Assembly (NCBI RefSeq): GCF_019468565.1
Contig: NZ_CP080521.1
Coordinates: forward strand, 6,882,001-6,946,000
DNA: 64,000 nucleotides
Reading direction: 5' to 3'
Origin: Pseudonocardia sp. DSM 110487
GTDB lineage: Bacteria; Actinomycetota; Actinomycetes; Mycobacteriales; Pseudonocardiaceae
Below are positions 1 to 8,261 of this stretch, piece after piece (the stretch's first letter is position 1; each line of letters begins with the position of its first letter). The notes below the pieces were generated by a model that did not search any database, had not been told where the DNA came from, and saw only the letters and a program-made list of their open reading frames with translations. A program made the position numbers and the translations under genes.

Positions 1-727
1 CGCCGCCGCCGCCGGAGTCACCGGGGTGGTAGTTCTCGAGAGGGCCGAGACCGCGCGAGGGCACGCCGTTGCCCGTGCCTTCGGGGTAGAGCCCGTCGCC
101 CGACGCGGTGGGGGCCGGATCGGGGCCCCACTGGCGTTCCGCGCCGCCGGCGTCGAGCCAGCGCGCTTCGGCCTGGCGCGTGCGGGCCGCCTCGTCGGCC
201 ACCTCGACGGACCCGTGGTCCCCGCTCGGCACGAGAACAGCGCCCGCGCCGGGCACGACGCCCGCGCGCAGGTCGTGCACCCCGTCGACGAGGCCGGGCG
301 GGATCGGACCGCCTTCCAGCGCCAGCACGACGGGCGCGTCCGGGCGCGGCAGCAGCCGGTCGGTCCACGCCACGGACTGGGCGCCCGAGAGCGCCACCTG
401 CCGGTCCGGCACGACGAGCCCGACGGGGCCGTACAGGAAAACCGCCCATTGCTCGCCGCGCTGCGCGCCGGAACGCGGGTCGGATCCGGTGACGGCCACG
501 GTGCCGAAGCGCAGGCCGTCACCGGGTGCATCGGCTCCACCGAGCCACATCGCCAGCCTGCGCGCGAGCGCCCGGCCGGGCTCGTGGCCCGCCGCTGTGG
601 CGCACACGTCGAGGAGCTGGCGCAGCACGCTGCGATCGGAGCACTCGGCAACGCACACCACGCCGGGCCAGCGCCCCACGACACCGGCACCGGGCACGAC
701 TGCGGCGCGCAGCGCGTCGAAGTCCAC
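1..727 (-). CDS. Hypothetical protein, cut off by the left window edge
   Basis: The gene runs leftward out of the window; 242 codons are visible and the C-terminus is missing. I chose the GTG at 727-725 because a GGAGG lies eight bases before it (740-736). The protein begins MDFDALRAAVVPGAGVV and has no visible signal peptide or membrane segment. Its middle is rich in Ala, Gly, Val and Arg, with a short CVAECSDRS stretch near residue 27, and the visible end is a Gly/Pro/Asn-rich, probably disordered tail. I do not recognise the family. It lies downstream of proS on the same strand after a 272-base gap in which I see no clear promoter. That the frame is real rests on its good ribosome site, its long open length and a protein-like composition. 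Confidence 0.6.
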   Translation of the reverse strand, partial: MDFDALRAAVVPGAGVVGRWPGVVCVAECSDRSVLRQLLDVCATAAGHEPGRALARRLAMWLGGADAPGDGLRFGTVAVTGSDPRSGAQRGEQWAVFLYGPVGLVVPDRQVALSGAQSVAWTDRLLPRPDAPVVLALEGGPIPPGLVDGVHDLRAGVVPGAGAVLVPSGDHGSVEVADEAARTRQAEARWLDAGGAERQWGPDPAPTASGDGLYPEGTGNGVPSRGLGPLENYHPGDSGGGG

Positions 728-999
728 TGGGTCTACCTCCCCCGCGGCGGCCGCGGACGGACCGGCGGTACGGCCAGTCCGCCACCGGCCAGGTGACGGT
801 CACGGTCGTGCATTACTGCGGACGAATGACGGGAACGGTACGGGGCGGGTGATGCACGGTCGCCGCCGCACCTCCATCGTTGCAGGTGGTGATGGTGTGA
901 GCCGGTTGTGTAACCGAACTCGACCCACCGATGCACGGGGTCAGTCGACCACGAACGGGTGACACCCGACCAGACCGGTCGCCGCTCAGCGGGTGCAGG

Positions 1000-2751
1000 T
1001 CAGCGCGCGCTAGTCAGTTCGACCAGATGGGCGACCGCGGCCTCGACCGCGATCTCCTGCCGTTCACCGCTGCGACGGTCCTTCACCTCGACCACGCCGT
1101 TCGCCAGACCTCGCCCGACCACCACGATCGTCGGGACACCGATCAGCTCGGCGTCGGCGAACTTGACGCCCGGTGTCGCCTTGCGGTCGTCGAGGAGAAC
1201 GCGGACGCCTGCCGCACCGAGGTCGGCGGCGAGCCGCTCGGCGCCCGCGGCGATCTCGTCGGTCTTGCCGGCGATCACGACGTGGACGTCGGCGGGCGCG
1301 ACGGCGCGGGGCCAGATCAGGCCGGACTCGTCGTGGCTCTGCTCGGCGATCGCGCCGACCAGCCTGGACACCCCGATGCCATAGGAGCCCATCGTGATCC
1401 GCACGGGCTTGCCGTCGGCGCCGAGCGCGTCGAGCTGCGCGGCGTCGGCGTACTTGCGGCCGAGCTGGAACACGTGCCCGATCTCGATGCCGCGGGCCGC
1501 CTCGAGGGGGCCGGAACCATCGGGCGCGGGGTCGCCCTCGCGCACCTCGGCCGCCTCGATCGTGCCGTCCGGGGTGAAGTCGCGGCCGCAGACGAGGTCG
1601 ACGACGTGGTGGTCGGGCTTGTCGGCGCCGGTGACCCAGGCCGTGCCGGGCACGATCCGCGGGTCGACGAGGAAGCGCACCCCGTTGGCGGCCAGCGCGG
1701 CGGGCCCGATGTAGCCCTTGACGAGGAACGGGTGGGACAGGAAGTCGGCCTCGTCGAGCAGCGCGACCTCGGCGGGGTCCAGGGCGGCCTCGAGGCGCTT
1801 CATGTCGACGTCGCGGTCGCCGGGCACGCCGATCGCGAGCAGCGTCCACTCGTCTGTGCCCGGCTTGCGGGTCTTGACCAGCACGTTCTTCAGCGTGTCG
1901 GCCGCGGTGAAGGTGCGGCCGAGGCCCGCCTTCTCGTTCAGGAAGTCGACGAGCGTTTCGATCGTCGGGGTGTCGGGCGTGTGGTGCGCCTGCGCGGGCG
2001 ACAGCCCCTCGATCGGCCTCGCGGGCGGCGCGGGCGTGGTGACCGCCTCGACGTTGGCCGCGTACCCGCCTGCGCTGCGCACGTAGGTGTCCTCGCCGGT
2101 GGGTGCGACCGCGAGGAACTCCTCGGACGCCGACCCGCCCATCGCGCCGGACGTCGCCTTGACGACCACGTACTCCATGCCGAGCCGGTCGAAGATCCGG
2201 ACGTAGGCGTCGCGGTGCAGCTCGTAGGACTCGGAGAGGCCCTCGTCGGTGAGGTCGAACGAGTAGGAGTCCTTCATGAGGAACTCGCGGCCGCGCAGGA
2301 TGCCGGCGCGGGGCCGCGCCTCGTCCCGGTACTTGGTCTGGATCTGGTAGAGCATGACCGGGTAGTCCTTGTAGGACGAGTACTCGCCCTTCACCACGAG
2401 CGTGAACAGCTCCTCGTGGGTGGGTCCGAGCAGGTAGTCCCCGCCCCTGCGGTCCTTGAGCCGGAAGATGTTGGGCCCGTACTCGGTCCAGCGGCCGGTG
2501 GCCTCGTAGGGCTCCTTCGGCAGCAGCGCGGGGAACTGGATCTCCTGGGCGCCGATGGCGTCCATCTCCTCGCGCACGATCTGCTCGATGTTGCGCAGGA
2601 CCCGCAGGCCCAGCGGCAGCCATGTGTAGATCCCCGGCGCGACGCGACGGACGTAGCCGGCGCGGACGAGCAGCTTGTGGCTCGGTACCTCCGCGTCGGC
2701 AGGGTCCTCGCGAAGGGTCCGCAGGAACAGCGACGACATCCGGGTCAACAC
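1000..2751 (-). CDS. proS: Prolyl-tRNA synthetase
   Basis: Charges tRNA-Pro with proline in the cytoplasm. At 583 residues it matches the length of mycobacterial ProS and has the bacterial layout: class II motif 1 near residues 45-75, motif 2 near 95-115 (FRLKDRRGGDYLLGPTHEE), an editing insertion in roughly 220-400, motif 3 near 445-470 (GSYGIGVSRLVGAIAEQ) and a C-terminal anticodon-binding domain. The start is a GTG giving MLTRMSSLF, which parallels mycobacterial ProS; an ATG four codons on (2739) is the alternative, and neither has a clear ribosome site. In mycobacteria proS lies in the same chromosomal neighbourhood as mtr, map and ispG, as here. Single essential housekeeping gene with ordinary composition. 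Confidence 0.97.
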   Translation of the reverse strand: MLTRMSSLFLRTLREDPADAEVPSHKLLVRAGYVRRVAPGIYTWLPLGLRVLRNIEQIVREEMDAIGAQEIQFPALLPKEPYEATGRWTEYGPNIFRLKDRRGGDYLLGPTHEELFTLVVKGEYSSYKDYPVMLYQIQTKYRDEARPRAGILRGREFLMKDSYSFDLTDEGLSESYELHRDAYVRIFDRLGMEYVVVKATSGAMGGSASEEFLAVAPTGEDTYVRSAGGYAANVEAVTTPAPPARPIEGLSPAQAHHTPDTPTIETLVDFLNEKAGLGRTFTAADTLKNVLVKTRKPGTDEWTLLAIGVPGDRDVDMKRLEAALDPAEVALLDEADFLSHPFLVKGYIGPAALAANGVRFLVDPRIVPGTAWVTGADKPDHHVVDLVCGRDFTPDGTIEAAEVREGDPAPDGSGPLEAARGIEIGHVFQLGRKYADAAQLDALGADGKPVRITMGSYGIGVSRLVGAIAEQSHDESGLIWPRAVAPADVHVVIAGKTDEIAAGAERLAADLGAAGVRVLLDDRKATPGVKFADAELIGVPTIVVVGRGLANGVVEVKDRRSGERQEIAVEAAVAHLVELTSAR

Positions 2752-2818
2752 CCGGGAAAGGGTAGCGACGGCCCGCCGGGGCTGGTTCGCCGGTCACCGC
2801 TGCGGGCGGTCCACCGGC

Positions 2819-3493
2819 TCACCAGCCGCGAGCGACCCATCCGGCCAGGTGGGGACGCTCGGCCGCGACGGTGGTGTCGGGGCCGTGGCCGGGATGGATG
2901 CGGGTGTCGGCCGGGAGCGCGAGGAGCGTGCGCACCGAGTCGATGATCGTGGCGAAGTCGGAGAGCGGTGGGCCGGTGAGCCCCGGTCCTCCGGGGAAGA
3001 GGGTGTCGCCGCTCAGCAGGTGGCCGTCGACGAGCAGGCTGATGCCGCCGGGTGTGTGCCCGGGGGTGTGCAGCACGCGAGCGGTGAGCGGCCCGATGGG
3101 CAAGTTCGCCTCGTTCACGGGGGTGAACGCGCCGTCCCACAGCGTGCCGGGCGGCGCGAGCCGCGAGGGGTCGTCCGCGAGCAGCTCGGCGGTGGCGGTG
3201 CCGGCGTCCCAGTGCCCGTCCCGCAGGACGGTGGCGAGCTCGTGGGGCCACACCGGTGACTCGGCGGGATGGGCCAGTACGGGCACCTGCCATGCGTCGA
3301 CCAGCGCGGGCACCGCGAGCACGTGGTCGAAGTGGGCGTGGGTGAGCAGGATGGCCGTCACGTGGAGGTCCGCGGTCGCGGCCATGACCCGCTCGGGCTG
3401 GTCCCCGGGGTCGACGACCAGCGCTTCGCCGCCTGCGGAGACGATCCAGCAGCTCGTCTCCAGCACACCGACGACCACCCTGCGCAGGTTCAC
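2819..3493 (-). CDS. MBL-fold metallo-hydrolase (glyoxalase II-like)
   Basis: A 224-residue metallo-beta-lactamase-fold hydrolase. The motif LTHAHFDH near residue 57 gives the THxHxDH di-metal site, and HTPGHTPGG, SGDTLF and HPGHGPDT follow in the usual order, so all metal ligands appear present. Such small enzymes hydrolyse glutathione- or mycothiol-type thioesters or lactones; the substrate here is unknown. The GTG start at 3493 overlaps the stop of the DsbA-like gene by four bases (GTGA), which fixes the start and implies translational coupling. It is the last gene of a three-gene operon (PPOX, DsbA-like, this one). Placement beside a thioredoxin-fold protein suggests thiol or detoxification chemistry, which is inference. 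Confidence 0.9.
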   Translation of the reverse strand: MNLRRVVVGVLETSCWIVSAGGEALVVDPGDQPERVMAATADLHVTAILLTHAHFDHVLAVPALVDAWQVPVLAHPAESPVWPHELATVLRDGHWDAGTATAELLADDPSRLAPPGTLWDGAFTPVNEANLPIGPLTARVLHTPGHTPGGISLLVDGHLLSGDTLFPGGPGLTGPPLSDFATIIDSVRTLLALPADTRIHPGHGPDTTVAAERPHLAGWVARGW

Positions 3494-4140
3494 GCCGCGC
3501 GCCGGAGCAGCTCGTCGTAGACGCCCGCGTCGTGGGCGTCCACGACCGGGAACCCTTCCGCCCACGGCCCCTGCCAATGCACGTCGATGCCCGGATTGCT
3601 GACAGTGGTGCCGTCGGGCAGGCGCAGCGTGGGGCTGGCCGGGATCGCGTCGGTGCTCGCGACCGCGAAGTCGGCCGTGACGCGGCGACGGTGCCGTCCG
3701 TCGTCGAGCGCGGCGGCGAGCTCGCCGGCGTCGACATGGGGGACGGAGGCGGCGACGTCGAGGATCACCTGCCGGTGGCTGATCGACCGCGACTCCGCCC
3801 AGAACGCCCGCCGCAACGCGAGGTCGAGCTCCTCCCCCGCGGTGAGGCTCTGCGCGCTCGCGGCGTGCACGGCCTCCGCGGCGAGCAGCACCGTGTGGGG
3901 GTAGCGGTCGTCGGCGCCCGTCCACACCCGGAACCCGGCCTCGGGCTCGATCTGGCCCAGCCCGACCGCCTCGGTGTCGGTTCCTCGCCGCGGGTGCGGC
4001 CCGTTGAACAGTTCGAGGGGGAACGTGTGGTGCTCGATCCGGACGTCGAGCCCGAGCCGCGTGCGGGCGCGGCGCAACCGCAGCAGCCCGACGTAGGCGA
4101 ACGGACACAACAGGTCGGACCACACCTCGATCGCGCTCAC
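3490..4140 (-). CDS. DsbA/FrnE-like thioredoxin-fold protein
   Basis: A 216-residue cytosolic protein of the DsbA family, FrnE/2-hydroxychromene isomerase type: an N-terminal beta strand leads into SDLLCPFAYVG, followed by a helical insertion and a C-terminal sheet with the cis-Pro segment (residues about 160-170, IPASPTLRL). Family members that act as oxidoreductases carry CPWC; here the second cysteine is replaced (CPFA), so a single cysteine remains at about residue 12 and a disulfide-exchange cycle would need an external thiol such as mycothiol. The ATG at 4140 overlaps the PPOX stop by four bases, and its own stop overlaps the next start by four bases. No signal peptide is visible. The exact reaction is unknown. 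Confidence 0.85.
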   Translation of the reverse strand: MSAIEVWSDLLCPFAYVGLLRLRRARTRLGLDVRIEHHTFPLELFNGPHPRRGTDTEAVGLGQIEPEAGFRVWTGADDRYPHTVLLAAEAVHAASAQSLTAGEELDLALRRAFWAESRSISHRQVILDVAASVPHVDAGELAAALDDGRHRRRVTADFAVASTDAIPASPTLRLPDGTTVSNPGIDVHWQGPWAEGFPVVDAHDAGVYDELLRRAA

Positions 4141-4610
4141 GAATGCTCCTCGTGCTCGGTGCCGGGCGGGTTGCTGGTGAACCGCTCGGGCTTCAGGAGC
4201 ACGGCGGTCCGCCGTTCGGCGGCCATGGCGCGGTCGTACTCGTCGAGATCGGGGTGCTCACCGCCCGCGGCGGCGTAGATGTCGCGCAGGAGGCGCCGCA
4301 GGTCGGCTCCGGCGAGCGGGTCGTCCGGCCCGGCCAGCTCGACCGGCCCCCGGACGGCGACCCACTCCCAGCCCGACCGGAACACGAGCGTGGCGCGCGG
4401 GTCCGTGCGGAGGTTCGCGAGCTTGGCGGTGGCCCCGCGGGCGACGAACGCGACCACCGGCTCGCCGGTCGACGGGTGGGGCAGCACGCCCGCGTTGACG
4501 ACGCTCACCGACGGTGCGTCACGTCCGGTCGTGACCAGCACCGCCAGCCAGCGCTCCGCGGCGCCGTAGGCCCGCACGAGGTGGAGGCCCTCTTGGGTGG
4601 ACAGGCTCAT
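4137..4610 (-). CDS. PPOX-class flavin/F420-binding protein
   Basis: A 157-residue split-barrel protein of the pyridoxamine 5'-phosphate oxidase-like group, which in actinobacteria often uses F420 or FMN. The central segment (TAKLANLRTDPRATLVFRSGWEWVAVRG) is the characteristic core, with NLRTDPRATL and the following Trp-containing strand forming the cofactor pocket. The N-terminus MSLSTQEGLHLVRAY and the short length fit the family. It is the first gene of a three-gene operon with four-base overlaps. Upstream, a 54-base gap separates it from a divergent TetR gene that may control it. The substrate cannot be told from sequence. Confidence 0.85.
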   Translation of the reverse strand: MSLSTQEGLHLVRAYGAAERWLAVLVTTGRDAPSVSVVNAGVLPHPSTGEPVVAFVARGATAKLANLRTDPRATLVFRSGWEWVAVRGPVELAGPDDPLAGADLRRLLRDIYAAAGGEHPDLDEYDRAMAAERRTAVLLKPERFTSNPPGTEHEEHS

Positions 4611-4624
4611 GACGCGGAACGATA

Positions 4625-4638
4625 CGGACTGCGGTCCG
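4625..4638. promoter_or_regulatory. Inverted repeat in the PPOX/TetR divergent promoter
   Basis: The repeat CGGAC-TGCG-GTCCG lies in the 54-base gap between two divergent starts. It has perfect five-base arms and a four-base centre. Position and symmetry fit an operator for the adjacent TetR protein, but no second copy was seen. Confidence 0.4.
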
Positions 4639-4664
4639 GTTAGGCAAACACTAGGGTTCGCCGC

Positions 4665-5288
4665 GTGGACTTGATGGCCGGCGAGGCCCCGAGGGAGCGG
4701 GCCGACGCGGCACGCAACCGACGCAAGGTGCTCGCTGCCGCCGGGGAGCTGTTCGCGGCGCGCGGGGTCGCGGCGGTGAGCATGGACGACGTCGCGGCCG
4801 CCGCAGGCGTGGGCAAGGGCACCCTGTACCGGCGGTTCGGTGACAAGTCCGGGCTGGCCGCGGCGCTGCTCGACGAGCGAGAGTCACGCCTGCAGCAGGA
4901 GCTGCTCAGTGGCCCGCCCCCGCTCGGTCCCGGCGCGCCCCCCGCCGAGCGGCTCGCCGCGTTCGCCGCGGCGTACCTCCTCTACGTCGACGCGCACCTC
5001 GACGTCGTCGCGCTCTCCCAGACCGCGAGTCCAGGCGCCCGCCTGCGCACGGGTTCACACCGGTTCTGGCGCCTGCACTGCCGGATCCTGCTCGCCGACG
5101 CCGGTGCGCCCGATCCCGACCTGCGCGCCGACGCACTGCTCGCCACGCTCACCGCCGAACAGGTGCGCCACTGGCGCCACGACGAGGGTCACCAGCTCGG
5201 CGAGCTCACACAGGCCATGAGCACCCTCGCCCGCAGCCTCGCCGAGTCCACGGGAGCCGGCTCGGCATCGACCCGGTCCGGAGGCTGA
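4665..5288 (+). CDS. TetR-family transcriptional regulator
   Basis: A 207-residue one-domain-plus-sensor repressor. The N-terminal helix-turn-helix spans about residues 15-60, ending in VGKGTLYRRFGDKSGLAAALL, a classic TetR recognition-helix signature; the remainder is the ligand-binding helical domain, with no recognisable ligand class. The GTG start at 4665 leaves room for the divergent promoter; ATG at 4674 (MAGEAPRE) is an alternative. It is divergent from the PPOX-DsbA-MBL operon, the likely target. The C-terminus is Ser/Gly/Thr-rich and ends six bases before the stop of the convergent deaminase gene. Confidence 0.92.
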   Translation: MDLMAGEAPRERADAARNRRKVLAAAGELFAARGVAAVSMDDVAAAAGVGKGTLYRRFGDKSGLAAALLDERESRLQQELLSGPPPLGPGAPPAERLAAFAAAYLLYVDAHLDVVALSQTASPGARLRTGSHRFWRLHCRILLADAGAPDPDLRADALLATLTAEQVRHWRHDEGHQLGELTQAMSTLARSLAESTGAGSASTRSGG

Positions 5289-5294
5289 GTCGGG

Positions 5295-5753
5295 TCAACC
5301 TCCCAGCAGGTGTGCGTTCGGCATGCGCGCGGCCGCAGCGAGCTCGGGCAGCTCCACGACCTCCACACCGGCGGCCCGCAGCAGCTCCGCCCCCCGGCCG
5401 TCGACGAACAGGCCGGGCTCCCGCCACGCGAACACCACGCGGTCGACGCCGGCGGCGAGGATGAGTTCGGTGCAGGTCAGCGGTCGGGACGACCGTGCGC
5501 TGCACGGTTCGAGCGAGCTGTAGACCGTGGCGCCAGGGGCGGCGCGCCAGCCGGGCCCGAGGTCGGCGAGCGCGCCCTCCTCCGCGTGGTCGTGCGGGTC
5601 GCTGCGGCGTGACCAGCTCTCCGCGAGCACCGTGCCGGCCGCGTCGACGACGAGCGCGCCCACCGAGAACGCCGTCTCCGACGGAGGACACCGCCGCGCG
5701 AGCTCCACCGCCCGCCCCAGCAGCTCCCGATCGGCACGCTCCGGGTCAGCCAC
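5295..5753 (-). CDS. RibD-like deaminase domain protein (stand-alone)
   Basis: A 152-residue cytidine-deaminase-fold enzyme corresponding to the deaminase half of RibD, which deaminates a pyrimidine in riboflavin synthesis. The zinc site is visible: HAEEGAL supplies the histidine and catalytic glutamate, and EPC-x8-C (SLEPCSARSSRPLTC) supplies the two cysteines. The GTG at 5753 overlaps the end of the reductase gene by eight bases, which sets the start. In most bacteria the deaminase is fused N-terminal to the reductase; here the order is reversed and the two are separate proteins. It may instead act on a related pyrimidine in a secondary pathway, because no other riboflavin genes lie nearby. 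Confidence 0.85.
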   Translation of the reverse strand: MADPERADRELLGRAVELARRCPPSETAFSVGALVVDAAGTVLAESWSRRSDPHDHAEEGALADLGPGWRAAPGATVYSSLEPCSARSSRPLTCTELILAAGVDRVVFAWREPGLFVDGRGAELLRAAGVEVVELPELAAAARMPNAHLLGG

Positions 5754-6450
5754 CGGCAGCGCCCAGGAGGTAGCGCAGGAGCACGAGGTCGCCGATAGGA
5801 CGGACCTCGGCGAGGCGCATCCGGTGCGCGGCGTCGTGCCGGAAGCGCCCCGGCCCGACGAACCGCGGCGCCTGCGCGTCGCCCACGAAGAACGGCGCCA
5901 CGACCAGCTGCAGCTCGTCGGCGACGCCCGCGCTGAGGAAGAGCGTGTGCATCCCGGTGCCACCTTCCACCATCAGCCGGGCGACACCGCGGCCGGAGAG
6001 GTCGGCGAGCAGCCGGTGCAGGTCGAGTGGGTCGCCCGCGTCCACGACGTCGGCGACCGCGCCCACCGCCTTGCGCGCCGTGTCCAGTCCCGGCGTTGCG
6101 GCGTACACGAGCTTGGGCCCGTCCCCCGTGGTGAAGAAGCGCGCCCCGGGGTCGAGGTCCCCCGAGCCGGTGATCGTGACCTTGAGCGGGTACGCAGGGC
6201 GCCCGGCCGCCACGCGCGCGGCCCGGCGTTCCGCGGAACGCACGTTCAGGCGCGGGTCGTCCCGGCGCAGCGTGGTGGCCCCGACCAGGATCGCGTCGAC
6301 GCCCGCCCGCACCTCGTCGACCCGGTCGAGGTCGGCCGCGTCGGAGAGCAACAGCGGCTCCGGCCCGCTGTCGTCGATGTGGCCGTCGACCGACATCGCT
6401 GCCGACAGCAGAACATAGGGGCGGTCGGGCACGGGCCGATCCTTCCCCAT
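5746..6450 (-). CDS. RibD C-terminal-type pyrimidine reductase
   Basis: A 234-residue NADPH-dependent reductase of the RibD C-terminal/DHFR-like fold. The N-terminal strand (RPYVLLSAAMSVDGHI) is the family opening, VDAILVGATTLRRDDPRLNVR near residue 50 is the conserved nucleotide-binding segment, and LMVEGGTGMHTLFL near residue 165 is the second signature. It would reduce the ribosylamino-pyrimidine intermediate of riboflavin synthesis. The following deaminase gene overlaps it by eight bases. The ATG start gives MGKDRPVPDRPYV; a GTG seven codons in is an alternative. Upstream lies a 226-base gap holding a palindromic element. Confidence 0.88.
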   Translation of the reverse strand: MGKDRPVPDRPYVLLSAAMSVDGHIDDSGPEPLLLSDAADLDRVDEVRAGVDAILVGATTLRRDDPRLNVRSAERRAARVAAGRPAYPLKVTITGSGDLDPGARFFTTGDGPKLVYAATPGLDTARKAVGAVADVVDAGDPLDLHRLLADLSGRGVARLMVEGGTGMHTLFLSAGVADELQLVVAPFFVGDAQAPRFVGPGRFRHDAAHRMRLAEVRPIGDLVLLRYLLGAAGG

Positions 6451-6581
6451 CCCGGGCGGCCGGGCTCACGGCGCCGGCTCACGCACAGGTTCTCCGCTCG
6501 CGCGACCCGTCGACGAGAAGCGTGGCCGATCAACGCGTGCACGGGCGGAGCCCGGATGCGTGACCTTGCCCGGGCCGGGCT

Positions 6582-6643
6582 TGATCAGCGGATGGGTGCA
6601 CCGGCGGCCACATGTGGCCGCTCCCACACCGGGCCGCCGATCA
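6582..6643. repeat. Palindromic element with TGATC ends, copy 1 (divergent interior)
   Basis: Outer arms TGATCAGCGG (6582-6591) and CCGCCGATCA (6634-6643) pair with one mismatch. The centre holds a perfect 18-bp palindrome, GCGGCCACATGTGGCCGC, at 6604-6621. The first 15 bases are identical to the start of the palindrome at 51165, but the interior differs. It lies between the reductase gene and the VOC gene. Confidence 0.65.
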
Positions 6644-6676
6644 TGGGCGTCGGACGCCCTCGCTAACGTCCGGGAC

Positions 6677-7063
6677 ATGGGACTTTCCATCGGCATGGTC
6701 ACCGTCGACTGCGCAGACCCGGCGGCGCTGTCGGAGTTCTGGTCGGCCGCGCTCGACACCACCGTGCTCCAGAACTACGAGGACGCGTTCATCATGCTGG
6801 CCCCGCCCCCGCGGGGTGGTCCACTGCTCGCCTTCCAGCTCGTCCCGGAGCCGCGGTCGGGCAAGAACCGCCTGCACCTCGACCTGGGCGCGCCGACCGG
6901 CAACCGGCAGGCCGAGGTGGAGCGCCTGGTTCAGCTGGGGGCCACCGTGCTCGGGGAGCGTGGGGATCCGGCGATCTTCGCCTGGACCACGCTCACCGAC
7001 CCCGAGGGCAACGAGTTCTGCATCGGGGAGAAGGAGGGGATCACCGATCCAGTAGCTCCGTGA
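6677..7063 (+). CDS. VOC-family (glyoxalase-like) protein
   Basis: A 128-residue glyoxalase/bleomycin-resistance-fold protein. The opening MGLSIGMVTVDCADPAALSEFWSAAL is the typical first beta-alpha unit, RLHLDLGAP carries the family His region, and the C-terminal DPEGNEFCIGE is the usual final strand with the metal-ligand Glu position. I chose the ATG at 6677 because the family begins here; the frame stays open upstream without family similarity. Function is unassigned: relatives include dioxygenases, isomerases and resistance proteins. The last 23 bases overlap the convergent metX gene on the other strand. Confidence 0.85.
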   Translation: MGLSIGMVTVDCADPAALSEFWSAALDTTVLQNYEDAFIMLAPPPRGGPLLAFQLVPEPRSGKNRLHLDLGAPTGNRQAEVERLVQLGATVLGERGDPAIFAWTTLTDPEGNEFCIGEKEGITDPVAP

Positions 7064-8183
7064 CGAGCTCACCCACGGCGGGCGCCTCGATGAGGAACCC
7101 GTCGTGGCCGTACGGGGAGTCGATGATGCGCAGCGTGCCCGCGTCCGGGATGCCCGCCACCAGCTCCGCCTGCTGCTCCAGCGGGTAGAGCCGGTCGGAG
7201 CTCACGCCCGCCACGAGCGTCCGCGCCGTCACGCGGGCGAGCGCGGCGGCGGTCCCGCCGCGTCCCCGGCCCACGTCGTGGGCGTTCATCAGCTCCGTCA
7301 GCCGCACGTAGGACATCGCGTCGAAGCGGCGCACCAGCTTGCGGGCGTGGTGGTCGAGGTAGGACTCCACCGCGTACCGTCCGCCGCGCCACGGGTCCTC
7401 GCCGTCCTGGGCGTCACGGCCGAAACGCTCGCCGAGCTCGAACGCGCTGCGGTAGCTCAGATGCGCGATGCGCCTGGCCACACCGAGACCGCGGTGCGGG
7501 CCATGCCCCGGCGGGGCGTCGTGGTAATCGCCGCCGCTCCAGCCGGGGTCGTCGCGGATCGCGGCGAGCTGCGGGGCCGCCCAGCCGATCTGGTCGGCCG
7601 ATGTGGCGGCCGGGCATGCCAGCAGGCACAACCGGGTCACGCGGTCCGGCTCGGTGGCCGCCCATTCGAGGGCCCGCATCCCGCCCATGGAGCCGCCGAT
7701 GACGAGTGCCCACGCGTCGACGCCGAGCGCGTCGGCCAGCACCCGCTCGGCGGTCACCGCGTCCCGCGCGGTGACGAGCGGGAAGCGGCTCCCCCACCGC
7801 CTGCCGTCCGGGCCCGGTGAGGCAGGGCCGGTGCTGCCCTGGCAGCCGCCCACGATGTTCGGCGCCACCACGAACCAGCGCGCGGGGTCGAGCGCCCGTC
7901 CCGGCCCGATCAGTGCGTCCCACCAGCCCGGCGTCGGATGGCCGGCCTCGGCGGGACCCGTCACATGGCTGTCACCGGTGAGGGCGTGCAGCACGAGCAC
8001 GGCGTTGGACGCGTCCGTGTTCAGGGCGCCCCACGTCTCGTAGGCGATCCGGACGCCGGGCAGTGTGCCCCCGGCCTCGAGGGCGAGCGGCTCGGGCAGC
8101 GTGATCCACTTCCTGCGGCCAGGGTCGTCGCCATCGCGCCACGCACCGGTGGCGGGAGGGAGCTCGGTGTCGACCGCGGTCAC
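7041..8183 (-). CDS. metX: Homoserine O-acetyltransferase
   Basis: Transfers an acetyl group from acetyl-CoA to L-homoserine in methionine synthesis. An alpha/beta-hydrolase fold with the acyltransferase triad: the nucleophile Ser in VIGGSMGGMRALEW (about residue 165), Asp in SSDRLYPLEQQ and His in YGHDGFLIE near the end. The segment LHALTGDSHVTGP and VVAPNIVGGCQGSTGP are MetX signatures. I chose the GTG at 8183 (380 residues); the frame remains open to a GTG at 8261, but those 26 residues are Arg-rich and unlike the family, and a TATGTT -10-like box on this strand at about 8248 would fall inside them. No metY (O-acetylhomoserine sulfhydrylase) is adjacent, which is unusual for actinobacteria. 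Confidence 0.93.
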   Translation of the reverse strand: MTAVDTELPPATGAWRDGDDPGRRKWITLPEPLALEAGGTLPGVRIAYETWGALNTDASNAVLVLHALTGDSHVTGPAEAGHPTPGWWDALIGPGRALDPARWFVVAPNIVGGCQGSTGPASPGPDGRRWGSRFPLVTARDAVTAERVLADALGVDAWALVIGGSMGGMRALEWAATEPDRVTRLCLLACPAATSADQIGWAAPQLAAIRDDPGWSGGDYHDAPPGHGPHRGLGVARRIAHLSYRSAFELGERFGRDAQDGEDPWRGGRYAVESYLDHHARKLVRRFDAMSYVRLTELMNAHDVGRGRGGTAAALARVTARTLVAGVSSDRLYPLEQQAELVAGIPDAGTLRIIDSPYGHDGFLIEAPAVGELVTELLDR

Positions 8184-8261
8184 CGCGTGGAACCGACCTG
8201 CCCGATCACGCCGAGGACGGTAATCCGGGCGTCGCCGGGGACACAACATAGGCTCCCCCAC

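Noticed and set aside
931..2946. A 671-codon open frame on the plus strand opposite proS
   Set aside because: It is the antisense shadow of a clear prolyl-tRNA synthetase.
6582..6643. The 18-bp palindrome as a simple operator for the VOC gene
   Set aside because: It is the centre of a larger hairpin whose ends match the TGATCA palindrome set, so a repeat explanation is better supported.
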